A stretch of 5,326 nt of DNA, taken from assembly GCA_905193755.1 (NCBI GenBank), contig CAJJPX010000030.1, positions 1 through 5,326 on the forward strand, in the 5' to 3' direction. Under the pieces are notes generated by a model that was given only the letters and a program-made list of their open reading frames with translations, ran no database searches and was not told the DNA's origin. Below, in pieces: positions 1-5,185 of the stretch (the first letter of the stretch is position 1; every line of letters starts with the position of its first letter). Origin of the DNA: an uncultured Clostridium sp. Its GTDB lineage: Bacteria > Bacillota_I > Bacilli_A > RF39 > UBA660. Position numbers and translations under genes: made by a program.

Positions 1-40
1 TTATAAAACCCCAATTCAATATAAAATTGAACTAGGGTTT
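1..40 (-). terminator. Rho-independent terminator of typA
   Basis: Arms 6-20 and 26-40 pair over 15 positions with a 5-base loop (21-25). Two positions are G-U pairs that form only in RNA read from the minus strand, and on the plus strand they would be mismatches, which fixes the direction. The minus-strand RNA ends in GGGGUUUUAUAA, a short U-rich tail cut off by the window edge. The hairpin begins 67 bases after the typA stop codon, with no gene between, so it most likely ends the typA transcript. Confidence 0.8.
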
Positions 41-107
41 CAATAAATTCTTTTTATGTGTCTACTTTTACTTTATCACTTCATTAAAAATTCTTAAGTC
101 TTTTATT

Positions 108-1910
108 TTATCTGTTATTTCTAAATCTTTCTTTTTCATCAAGTATTTTCTTACGTAATCTTATCGCATCAGGTGTAACTTCAACAAGTTCATCTTTTTC
201 TATAAATTCTAATGCTTCTTCTAATGTAAATGTTCTAGGTCTTGGAAGTATTATTGCTTCATCACTACCAGATGAACGAGTATTAGAAAATTCTTTATTT
301 TTACATGGATTAACATTTAAATCATTTTCTCTATTGTTAATACCAACTATCATACCAGAATATACTTCAGTAGATGGTTCTATTATCATAGTACCTCTAT
401 CTAATAAGTTATAAAGTGCGTATCCAAATGCTTTACCACTTTCCATAGATACAAGTACACCATTCTTACGTCCAGATATTTCTCCTGCATATGGTCTATA
501 ATCTTCAAAACTACGAACCATAATACCTTCACCCTTAGTATTAGTAATAAAGTTACTTCTATATCCTATTAAACCTCTAGTAGGAACAACAAACTCAAGT
601 CTAACATAATTATCTTCAGCAGGTTCCATTATTTCCATAGTACCTTTTCTTTCACTTAAATCACTTATAATAGTTCCAGAGTAATCATTTGGCACAGTAA
701 TTACTACTCTCTCATATGGTTCACTCTTAACACCATCTATTTCATGGAAAATAACTTCAGGTTTAGAAACACCTAATTCGTAACCTTCTCTTCTCATATT
801 TTCAATTAGTATTGATAAGTGTAATTCTCCACGACCAGATACTTTAAATCCATCACTACTAGGTAATTCTTCTACTTCAAGTCCAACATTACGTTCAAGT
901 TCAGCCATAAGTCTATCTCTTAAATGTCTTGATGTAACAAACTTACCAACTTTACCAGCAAACGGACTATTATTAACCATAAAATTCATTGATAGTGTAG
1001 GTTTTTCTATTTCAATTTTTGGTAGAGGGTCAACATGATTAACATCACAAATAGTGTCTCCGATAGATATTTCAGGACAACCTGCTACTATAACTATATC
1101 ACCATAATATGCTTCATTTACTTCTCTTCTCTTAATTCCTTCATTAACAAATATTTTAGTAATTCTTTCTTTAGTAAGTTCACCATTATTTTTAGATATT
1201 GCTACTGTTTCACCAACTTTAATTTTACCTTTATTAATTCTACCTATACCAAGTCTACCAATATAATCATCATAATCAAGTGATGATATTTGTAATTGTA
1301 AAGGATCATTTTCATTTCCTTCAAATGGTTTAGTAGTTTCAATTATAGTATCAAGAAGTGGTGTAATATCTTTATTATCATCATTTTCTTCATACTTAGC
1401 TATTCCTTCTTTAGCTATACCATAAATGATCTTAAAATCTAATTGTTCATTAGTAGCACCTAATTCACAGAATAAATCAAAAGTCATATTTACTACTTCT
1501 TCAGCACGAGCATCTTTCTTATCTATTTTATTAATAAATAGTATTGGTCTAAGTCCATATTTTAATGCTTCTTTTAATACAAATCTTGTTTGAGGCATTG
1601 GTCCTTCAGCTGAATCTACTAATAATACTACAGTATCTACTGTTTTAATAATTCTCTCTATTTCACTAGAAAAATCAGCATGTCCTGGAGTATCAACTAT
1701 ATTCATCTTAATACCTTTATATTTAATAGAACAGTTTTTAGCAGTAATTGTAATACCACGTTCACGTTCTAAGTCTCCACTATCCATTACACAGTCAACT
1801 ACTTGCTCATTCTCTCTAAATACACCATTTTGTTTTAATAAGGCATCTACTAAAGTACTCTTACCAGCATCAACATGAGCAACAACTGCAAAGTTAATAA
1901 TTTTTTCCAT
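108..1910 (-). CDS. typA: Translational GTPase TypA/BipA
   Basis: Ribosome-associated GTPase of the EF-G/LepA superfamily. In characterised bacteria it acts in 50S subunit assembly and in growth under cold or other stress. The 600-residue length is normal for the family. Visible GTPase motifs are the P-loop AHVDAGKST (11-19), switch I RGITI (51-55), DTPGHADF (73-80, with the catalytic His77) and NKID (127-130). EF-G-like domains follow, then the diagnostic BipA tail from residue 545 (RSSGSDEAIILPRPRTFTLE) with the DELVEVTPDAIRLRKK segment. The P-loop reads VDAGKST rather than the VDHGKTT of enterobacterial BipA; I recall this variant in Bacillota TypA and do not treat it as abnormal. The start is supported by AGAGGGG eight bases upstream and a promoter just before it. 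The gene is monocistronic here, divergent from the first Xre gene, and is the only clear housekeeping gene in the window. Confidence 0.97.
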   Translation of the reverse strand: MEKIINFAVVAHVDAGKSTLVDALLKQNGVFRENEQVVDCVMDSGDLERERGITITAKNCSIKYKGIKMNIVDTPGHADFSSEIERIIKTVDTVVLLVDSAEGPMPQTRFVLKEALKYGLRPILFINKIDKKDARAEEVVNMTFDLFCELGATNEQLDFKIIYGIAKEGIAKYEENDDNKDITPLLDTIIETTKPFEGNENDPLQLQISSLDYDDYIGRLGIGRINKGKIKVGETVAISKNNGELTKERITKIFVNEGIKRREVNEAYYGDIVIVAGCPEISIGDTICDVNHVDPLPKIEIEKPTLSMNFMVNNSPFAGKVGKFVTSRHLRDRLMAELERNVGLEVEELPSSDGFKVSGRGELHLSILIENMRREGYELGVSKPEVIFHEIDGVKSEPYERVVITVPNDYSGTIISDLSERKGTMEIMEPAEDNYVRLEFVVPTRGLIGYRSNFITNTKGEGIMVRSFEDYRPYAGEISGRKNGVLVSMESGKAFGYALYNLLDRGTMIIEPSTEVYSGMIVGINNRENDLNVNPCKNKEFSNTRSSGSDEAIILPRPRTFTLEEALEFIEKDELVEVTPDAIRLRKKILDEKERFRNNR

Positions 1911-1939
1911 AATCTCATCCCCTCTTAGATACGCACTTA

Positions 1940-1968
1940 ATAATACACTATTTTAAAGTATTTTTCAA
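1940..1968 (-). promoter_or_regulatory. Sigma-A-type promoter of typA
   Basis: On the minus strand, -35 TTGAAA (1963-1968) and -10 TATTAT (1940-1945) are separated by exactly 17 bases. The predicted start near 1933 gives a leader of about 22 bases containing the AGAGGGG ribosome binding site. This is the best-matching promoter in the window. Confidence 0.75.
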
Positions 1969-2010
1969 GAAAAATCGTATTTTTTTATAAATTATCACTA
2001 CAAGTGTATT
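1942..2010. repeat. Inverted repeat across the typA/Xre divergent spacer
   Basis: AATACACT (1942-1949) recurs as its exact reverse complement AGTGTATT (2003-2010). Allowing two mismatches, the match widens to 13 positions (1938-1950 against 2002-2014). The left copy overlaps the typA -10 box. The right copy lies within TACAAGTGTA (1999-2008), itself a small palindrome. The arrangement suits a pair of operator sites in a 165-base divergent spacer, possibly for the Xre protein encoded at 2076. In a spacer this AT-rich an 8-base repeat can also arise by chance. Confidence 0.3.
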
Positions 2011-2063
2011 TTTATCATTCCTAGTAAATGGTTAAAATTTCCAAATAATGGGAAAATATTGTT

Positions 2064-2068
2064 AGGAG
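2064..2068 (+). promoter_or_regulatory. Ribosome binding site deciding the start of Xre gene 1
   Basis: AGGAG lies 7 bases before ATG 2076 but only 4 before the in-frame GTG at 2073. The spacing favours ATG 2076 as the start. Confidence 0.6.
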
Positions 2069-2075
2069 TTTAGTG

Positions 2076-2336
2076 ATGAAAGATACATTTAATTTTAAAG
2101 ATGAAAAAGAAATATACACTATTATAGGAAAAAATATTAAATATTATAGAAAACTTTATAGCCTAAATGTTGAAGAATTAACACAAGAACATTTAGCAGA
2201 ACTAGCTAATGTATCAACATCATTAATAGGTAATCTTGAAAGTAAAAAGACTTACCAAGGTATAAGTATTTATAATTTATACAAAATAAGTCTAATATTA
2301 AATGTTCCAATAGAAAAGTTTTTTATTAACCGTTAA
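2076..2336 (+). CDS. Xre-family HTH transcriptional regulator (first of three)
   Basis: Small single-domain DNA-binding protein of the Cro/CI (HTH_3) type, 86 residues from ATG 2076; GTG 2073 would add one residue. The recognition unit covers residues 36-57: TQEHLAELANV is the second helix and STSLIGNLESK the recognition helix. It is followed by the family's closing helices, GISIYNLYKISLILNVPIEKFF. The segment between the first helix and TQE is five residues longer than in the convergent regulator at 2326-2586. The closest relative here is the protein at 2688-2936: by eye about 46 of 68 aligned residues are identical, so the two look like duplicates. There is no effector or dimerisation domain, which suits a small repressor or antitoxin-type regulator. 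No convincing promoter was found; TAAAAT at 2033-2038 lacks a good -35 partner. It diverges from typA and converges on the next Xre gene with an 11-base overlap. Confidence 0.9.
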   Translation: MKDTFNFKDEKEIYTIIGKNIKYYRKLYSLNVEELTQEHLAELANVSTSLIGNLESKKTYQGISIYNLYKISLILNVPIEKFFINR

Positions 2337-2586
2337 CTTCTATTGACTCAAAAAATTTATCGATAGATACATTAAGAACAACTGATATTTTATATAAAGA
2401 CATCAGTGATAATCCTTCACTACCTTTAGTACTCTCAAACTTTCTAATAAATTCAGGTGATACACCTATATCTATCGCAAGTTGTTCTTGAGTAATACCA
2501 CATAACTTTCTATATTTGATTACATTATATGCTATTGTCTTAATTATATTTTCATCAAAATTAAAATCTCTCTTAAACTTAGTCAT
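2326..2586 (-). CDS. Xre-family HTH transcriptional regulator (second, minus strand)
   Basis: An 86-residue Cro/CI-type DNA-binding protein. The helix-turn-helix is at residues 32-52 (TQEQLAIDIGV, then SPEFIRKFES), followed by GLSLMSLYKISVVLNVSIDKFF. It has the standard short link between the first helix and TQE, unlike the two plus-strand paralogues, and is the most diverged of the three, though it shares the FNF...E..I N-terminal pattern with the first. Minus-strand ATG 2586 has AGGTGA (2591-2596) four bases upstream. This pairs with the 3' part of the anti-Shine-Dalgarno sequence, so the short spacing is normal. The gene diverges from the third regulator across a 101-base spacer with TACATT-type repeats and runs into the first regulator, overlapping its end. 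A weak -10 (TAAAAT, plus positions 2604-2609) would start transcription right at the ribosome binding site, but it has no recognisable -35. Regulatory targets are unknown. Confidence 0.9.
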   Translation of the reverse strand: MTKFKRDFNFDENIIKTIAYNVIKYRKLCGITQEQLAIDIGVSPEFIRKFESTKGSEGLSLMSLYKISVVLNVSIDKFFESIEVNG

Positions 2587-2606
2587 TATTTCACCTAAGT
2601 AATATT

Positions 2607-2651
2607 TTACATTGTTTTAATATTTAATTATGTAATGTAGTACTATACATT
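2607..2651. promoter_or_regulatory. Candidate operator repeats in the Xre divergent spacer
   Basis: TACATT occurs at 2608-2613 and 2646-2651, and its complement AATGTA at 2634-2639. The last two form a dyad, AATGTA-6 bases-TACATT (2634-2651), around GTACTA. TTACAT (2607-2612) and ATGTAA (2630-2635) form a second, wider dyad. The 2634-2651 dyad overlaps the -35 box of the rightward promoter, as expected for a repressor site. The natural binders are the flanking Xre proteins, by analogy with autoregulated Cro/CI-type repressors; that is inference. Confidence 0.45.
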
Positions 2652-2672
2652 TAGTTTTATTTATTTTATAAT
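2644..2672 (+). promoter_or_regulatory. Promoter of the third Xre gene and the unknown gene
   Basis: A perfect -10 TATAAT (2667-2672) lies 17 bases after TATACA (2644-2649), a 4-of-6 match to the -35 consensus. The predicted transcription start, about 2679, falls at the ribosome binding site AGGTGA (2679-2684), so the leader would be only about nine bases. It should drive both genes 2688-2936 and 2926-3450. Confidence 0.55.
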
Positions 2673-2687
2673 TGTTATAGGTGAACT

Positions 2688-2936
2688 ATGGATCAAGATA
2701 AATTAAATAAGATTATTGGTAAAAATATAAAAAAATATAGAAGTAAAACTATATTAAATGGAAAGAAACTAACGCAAGAGAAATTAGCTGAGTTAATAAA
2801 TGTCTCAGTTTCTTTAATAAGTAATTTAGAAAGTAATAAATGTAGAACTGGCATAAGCATAAACAACTTATATAAGATATCTATAGTTCTAAACACACCA
2901 ATAAGTAAGTTTATGGAGGATAATGATGAACTATAG
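2688..2936 (+). CDS. Xre-family HTH transcriptional regulator (third)
   Basis: An 82-residue Cro/CI-type DNA-binding protein. The helix-turn-helix is at residues 29-49 (TQEKLAELINV, then SVSLISNLES), followed by GISINNLYKISIVLNTPISKF and a short acidic tail, MEDNDEL. The five-residue-longer link before TQE (LNGKK) is shared with the regulator at 2076, which it matches at about two thirds of positions, so the two probably arose by duplication or were acquired together. ATG 2688 has AGGTGA three bases upstream. Its last codons carry the GGAGGA ribosome binding site of the next gene, and its TAG stop (2934-2936) lies inside that gene, making a tightly coupled two-gene operon. Small Xre proteins that precede an unrelated gene in this way are often autoregulators or antitoxins. 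Which applies here cannot be told from sequence. Confidence 0.9.
   Translation: MDQDKLNKIIGKNIKKYRSKTILNGKKLTQEKLAELINVSVSLISNLESNKCRTGISINNLYKISIVLNTPISKFMEDNDEL
2915..2920 (+). promoter_or_regulatory. Ribosome binding site of the unknown gene, inside the third Xre gene
   Basis: GGAGGA is embedded in the last codons of the Xre gene. Two in-frame ATGs follow at 2923 and 2926. Spacing from GGAGG is 3 bases to the first and 6 to the second, so 2926 is preferred. The overlap with the upstream stop at 2934-2936 favours translational coupling. Confidence 0.6.
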
Positions 2937-3450
2937 TATTATTTTAAAAGATTATATAAATAATTGTTCTGATATTATAAATTTTCTAAATGATAAATTA
3001 CTCGATGATTTAATAAGTAATATAGATAATAGTACTATAACAGTAACTTCTCATCTAATCCATAAAGAAAACACAATTACTCACAAAGAACAATTTATAT
3101 TTAATTTAGATAATTATATTTCATTTATAAAAGAACATTTACATATAAGCGAACTAAGAATAAGATATATTTTAAGTGAAACATTAAATAATAAGCATAA
3201 TAATATTTTATTATCAAAAAAGTATTACTACAACAATATAGATTATTATCATAAAGAGTTTATTAATATGTTTATGTATAAGTATCTAAAAAATATAGAG
3301 TATCTAAGTAAGTATATAAAATTAGATAAATTAGACTTTAATAGTCTTTGTAACTTAATCAATACAAATAAAAAAGCACATATTTACTTTGAAGATATAA
3401 CAAGTAATAATGTGCATTATTATATAAATTTAATTAGAAGTATTAATTAA
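2926..3450 (+). CDS. Hypothetical protein coupled to an Xre regulator
   Basis: I do not recognise this protein. From ATG 2926 it has 174 residues (175 from ATG 2923), rich in Asn, Ile, Leu, Tyr, Lys and His. It has no signal peptide, no clear membrane segment and no catalytic motif I can name. The sequence suggests an N-terminal helix, a short strand-like part (STITVTSHLIHKE, about residues 36-48) and then a mainly helical remainder with a Tyr-rich stretch near KKYYYNNIDYYHKEF. The DNA is extremely AT-rich: 31 G/C in the 180 bases 2941-3120, about half the density counted in typA, which suggests foreign origin or weak constraint. An intact reading frame, a strong GGAGGA site and overlap with the regulator upstream all indicate a real gene. 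Cotranscription with a small Xre gene makes a toxin or effector controlled by that regulator possible, but nothing in the protein itself shows it. It overlaps the convergent Fic gene by 21 bases. Confidence 0.75.
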   Translation: MNYSIILKDYINNCSDIINFLNDKLLDDLISNIDNSTITVTSHLIHKENTITHKEQFIFNLDNYISFIKEHLHISELRIRYILSETLNNKHNNILLSKKYYYNNIDYYHKEFINMFMYKYLKNIEYLSKYIKLDKLDFNSLCNLINTNKKAHIYFEDITSNNVHYYINLIRSIN

Positions 3451-4515
3451 TATATCATAGATATTAGTATAAGTGAAAGTTACTCTATTAGTACCTTTCT
3501 TTTTTTCTTTTACTAAGTATCCTTGTTCTACTAATTTATTAAGAACTTTATTAACGGAATTAATATGTAATTTACATTCTTCTACTATGTCATTAGTAGT
3601 AAATACTATTCTCTTAGCTATAACAGGATATACTTTATATATTGTACTCCCTCCAATAGTAATCTTAAAATCCTCTAAATCTCTAGTATATATTTTATTA
3701 AGTTTTTTAATTCTTTTAATATTTATACTACATTGATTGATAATACATTCTAGAATAAACTTTATAAACTTAGGAAATTTTTCATCATTTTCATCACTTA
3801 ATAAAGTAAAATATGTATTTTTCAAATTATCTATTGCTTCTGATATAAAAAGTATTGGTGGTTCTTTCTTATAAAATGATAACTGTATAGGAATAGTAAG
3901 CCTTCCTATTTTACCATTACCAGTTAAATATGGATGTAACTTCTCATATTGATAATGTGTTGCTGCTATAGAAATAAAATCAGGATCCGTATGTTCATTC
4001 ATATACTCACATAAATTCTTCATATAACCATTTAATTCATTATATAAAGGTGGTACAAAAGAAACACTAGCTCCAGCAAGACCAGGTTTTAATATATAAG
4101 TTTGAGTCTTTCTTAAGTGTCCACTACCTTTAGTAGAATTATCTTTTTTACAACCATTTAAAAGAGCTTTATTTATTTTATTAAAAGTATCAATACTAAA
4201 TCCATTCTTACTAGCATAAGAGAGCCCAGATAATAAAGCCAACTTAATATTATTAAATTGTATTACAGTATTATTTTTATTCTTATATGGCATTAAAAAC
4301 ATATCATCTTTAGTTATCTTAGCATTATCAATTTTAAAAGAATAATAAGTTTCAATTATAAATGCTGACTCTAGAAAAGATTTATAATCAAAAGTCATGC
4401 TCTTAAGAAAACCCTTATATTCTCCGTATGCTTCTTTCGCATCACATAAAAGTTTCATAAGAGAACTATCAAGTTCATAATTAAAAGGCATTTTTTTAGC
4501 TTTATATGGTTCCAT
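3430..4515 (-). CDS. Fic-domain protein with C-terminal winged helix and atypical FIC motif
   Basis: Fic enzymes usually transfer AMP (sometimes another nucleotide or a phosphate-containing group) from a nucleotide to a hydroxyl side chain of a target protein. This 361-residue cytoplasmic protein has the common layout. An N-terminal Fic_N-like helical part (about 1-75) leads to the Fic core, with SGHLRKTQTYI (131-141) and the flap-like GLAGASVSFVPP (145-156). AATHYQYEKLHPYLTGNGKIGR (184-205, in part) holds the active site, and a winged helix (about 295-355) closes the protein. The motif keeps His194, Gly199-Asn200-Gly201 and Arg205. It has Thr198 where Asp/Glu normally binds Mg2+, and Lys202 for the first Arg. 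The N-terminal inhibitory motif (S/T)xxxE(G/N) appears as S59-FKI-D63-N64, with Asp for Glu. AAGGAG lies eight bases before ATG 4515. The gene follows the membrane protein gene by 75 bases and overlaps the unknown gene at its end. Target and activity are unknown; loss or change of activity is possible. Confidence 0.9.
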   Translation of the reverse strand: MEPYKAKKMPFNYELDSSLMKLLCDAKEAYGEYKGFLKSMTFDYKSFLESAFIIETYYSFKIDNAKITKDDMFLMPYKNKNNTVIQFNNIKLALLSGLSYASKNGFSIDTFNKINKALLNGCKKDNSTKGSGHLRKTQTYILKPGLAGASVSFVPPLYNELNGYMKNLCEYMNEHTDPDFISIAATHYQYEKLHPYLTGNGKIGRLTIPIQLSFYKKEPPILFISEAIDNLKNTYFTLLSDENDEKFPKFIKFILECIINQCSINIKRIKKLNKIYTRDLEDFKITIGGSTIYKVYPVIAKRIVFTTNDIVEECKLHINSVNKVLNKLVEQGYLVKEKKKGTNRVTFTYTNIYDILINTSN

Positions 4516-4556
4516 ACTTTACACTCCTTAATTATATATTATCATAAATATAACAA

Positions 4557-4592
4557 AAAATATACATATTCAATTAAAAATATGTATATTTT
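4557..4592 (-). terminator. AT-rich hairpin at the end of the membrane protein gene
   Basis: Perfect 14-base arms (4557-4570 and 4579-4592) enclose an 8-base loop. On the minus strand the stem starts within the TAA stop codon of gene 4591-4977 and ends in six U residues followed by GUUA, as for a rho-independent terminator. On the plus strand no U-run follows. Only one of the 14 pairs is G-C, so termination is likely partial and some readthrough into the Fic gene is possible. It could instead, or also, be an operator for the winged-helix domain of the Fic protein, being just upstream of that gene. Confidence 0.5.
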
Positions 4593-4977
4593 AATATGGA
4601 TTAGGATAACTAGTAAGACCAGTACCTTCACCTTTCGTCCAAATAATTTTATTTCCTAATACTTTAAGACCATATATTATTTTATATAAGGTATTATCAT
4701 TACTCTTATAATAAAAAGTTAATGTTGTATTTCCATTTTTATTTGGTTCGAAAACCCATTTATCATCATCACTACTAGATAACTTAACATTATCATTATC
4801 AGATTCATAACTCCAACTATAACCATCTTTAGTATCCATATCATACTCAATAGTCATTTTATCTTTATAAACAGCTAAATACTTAGATGTAGGACCCCAA
4901 AATATCAAATAAATTGATATTAAAGCAGTAACACCAAACATAATATAAAATCTTAAATACTTCTTTATATGTCTCAT
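4591..4977 (-). CDS. Small membrane-anchored extracytoplasmic protein, possibly chagasin-like
   Basis: This 128-residue protein has a basic N-terminus (MRHIKKYLR) and one hydrophobic segment (about residues 10-27, FYIMFGVTALISIYLIFW). That predicts an uncleaved anchor with about 100 residues outside the membrane. There is no cysteine, so it is not a lipoprotein. The outer part looks beta-rich: TKDGYSWSYESDNDNVKL (49-66) and, later, WVFEPNKNGNTTLTFYYK (74-91). The spacing of GY-W, then F, then G-TTLTF-Y recalls the chagasin (inhibitor I42) Ig-like fold, whose members inhibit papain-type cysteine proteases. However, the NPTTGY loop is only partly present and the other inhibitory loops are not clear, so this is a fold guess and not an assigned function. 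ATG 4977 has GGTGA (4982-4986) four bases upstream, an extended -10 promoter before it, and a hairpin at the stop codon, so it is probably its own unit upstream of fic. Confidence 0.75.
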   Translation of the reverse strand: MRHIKKYLRFYIMFGVTALISIYLIFWGPTSKYLAVYKDKMTIEYDMDTKDGYSWSYESDNDNVKLSSSDDDKWVFEPNKNGNTTLTFYYKSNDNTLYKIIYGLKVLGNKIIWTKGEGTGLTSYPNPY

Positions 4978-4992
4978 ATCTTCACCATAATA

Positions 4993-5021
4993 ATAATATC
5001 ACTTTTCACATATTTGTGCAA
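4993..5021 (-). promoter_or_regulatory. Extended -10 promoter of the membrane protein gene
   Basis: On the minus strand TGATATTAT (4993-5001) gives an extended -10 element, TG-A-TATTAT. TTGCAC (5016-5021) stands 17 bases upstream of the hexamer; it matches -35 consensus only at TTG, as extended -10 promoters allow. Predicted initiation near 4986 abuts the GGTGA ribosome binding site, giving a very short leader. The promoter begins right after the U-tract of the terminator at 5022-5057. Confidence 0.55.
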
Positions 5022-5057
5022 ACAAAAAACAACCCGTTCTGATAAAACAAGATTGTT
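5022..5057 (-). terminator. Strong rho-independent terminator, minus strand
   Basis: Minus-strand RNA from 5057 to 5044 pairs with 5040 to 5028: 13 base pairs, one bulged U (5049) and a 3-base loop (5041-5043). The tail is GUUUUUUGUUUG. Three pairs are G-U and form only on the minus strand (5052-5033, 5050-5035, 5045-5039), which sets the direction. It would end a transcript coming from the right, yet no coding gene is visible between it and the window end. Confidence 0.75.
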
Positions 5058-5085
5058 TCGAGTTTCCGAAAATAAATTATGAATC

Positions 5086-5115
5086 ATTTATATTAATGTT
5101 TCAATTAATATAAAT
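5086..5115. repeat. Perfect 12-base inverted repeat
   Basis: ATTTATATTAAT (5086-5097) and ATTAATATAAAT (5104-5115) are exact complements around the 6-base loop GTTTCA. All pairs are A-T. Neither side is followed by a long U-run, so it is not a standard terminator. It may be part of a structured RNA or simply AT-rich sequence. Confidence 0.6.
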
Positions 5116-5119
5116 ACTT

Positions 5120-5140
5120 CTAAATATTATCAGTATTTAG
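5120..5140. repeat. Seven-base inverted repeat next to the 12-base hairpin
   Basis: CTAAATA (5120-5126) and TATTTAG (5134-5140) pair around seven bases. On the plus strand two further pairs (one G-U) can close the loop to three bases. It follows the 5086-5115 hairpin by four bases, so the two could stack in one transcript. Confidence 0.45.
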
Positions 5141-5157
5141 CATAATTTCTTATCATT

Positions 5158-5185
5158 TTGAGTTTTACTTTCTCAACGTTATAAC
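5158..5185 (+). promoter_or_regulatory. Possible plus-strand promoter
   Basis: TTGAGT (5158-5163, four of six) and TATAAC (5180-5185, five of six) are 16 bases apart. A transcript starting near 5192 would run off the right edge with an untranslated leader of at least 135 bases. AT-rich DNA gives many chance matches, and no plus-strand gene is visible, so support is limited. Confidence 0.3.

Noticed and set aside
1035..1283. Plus-strand open frame of 82 codons inside typA
   Set aside because: It lies wholly antisense to conserved typA sequence, and its low-complexity Ile/Asn/Ser/Tyr composition is typical of a shadow frame.
2033..2060. Promoter for the first Xre gene using TAAAAT 2033-2038 or AATATT 2055-2060
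   Set aside because: Neither has an acceptable -35 at 16-18 bases, and the second would start transcription within or beyond the ribosome binding site.
2693..2896. Minus-strand open frame inside the third Xre gene
   Set aside because: It is antisense to a clear helix-turn-helix protein, and its Leu/Phe-rich hydrophobicity reflects reverse-read Lys/Asn codons.
3473..3736. Plus-strand hydrophobic open frame inside fic
   Set aside because: It is antisense to the Fic winged-helix part, has no convincing ribosome binding site and looks like a shadow frame.
2076..4977. A recognisable insertion sequence, prophage or integrative element
   Set aside because: No transposase, integrase, recombinase, structural gene, matching terminal repeats or target-site duplication could be found; the block is accessory by content only.
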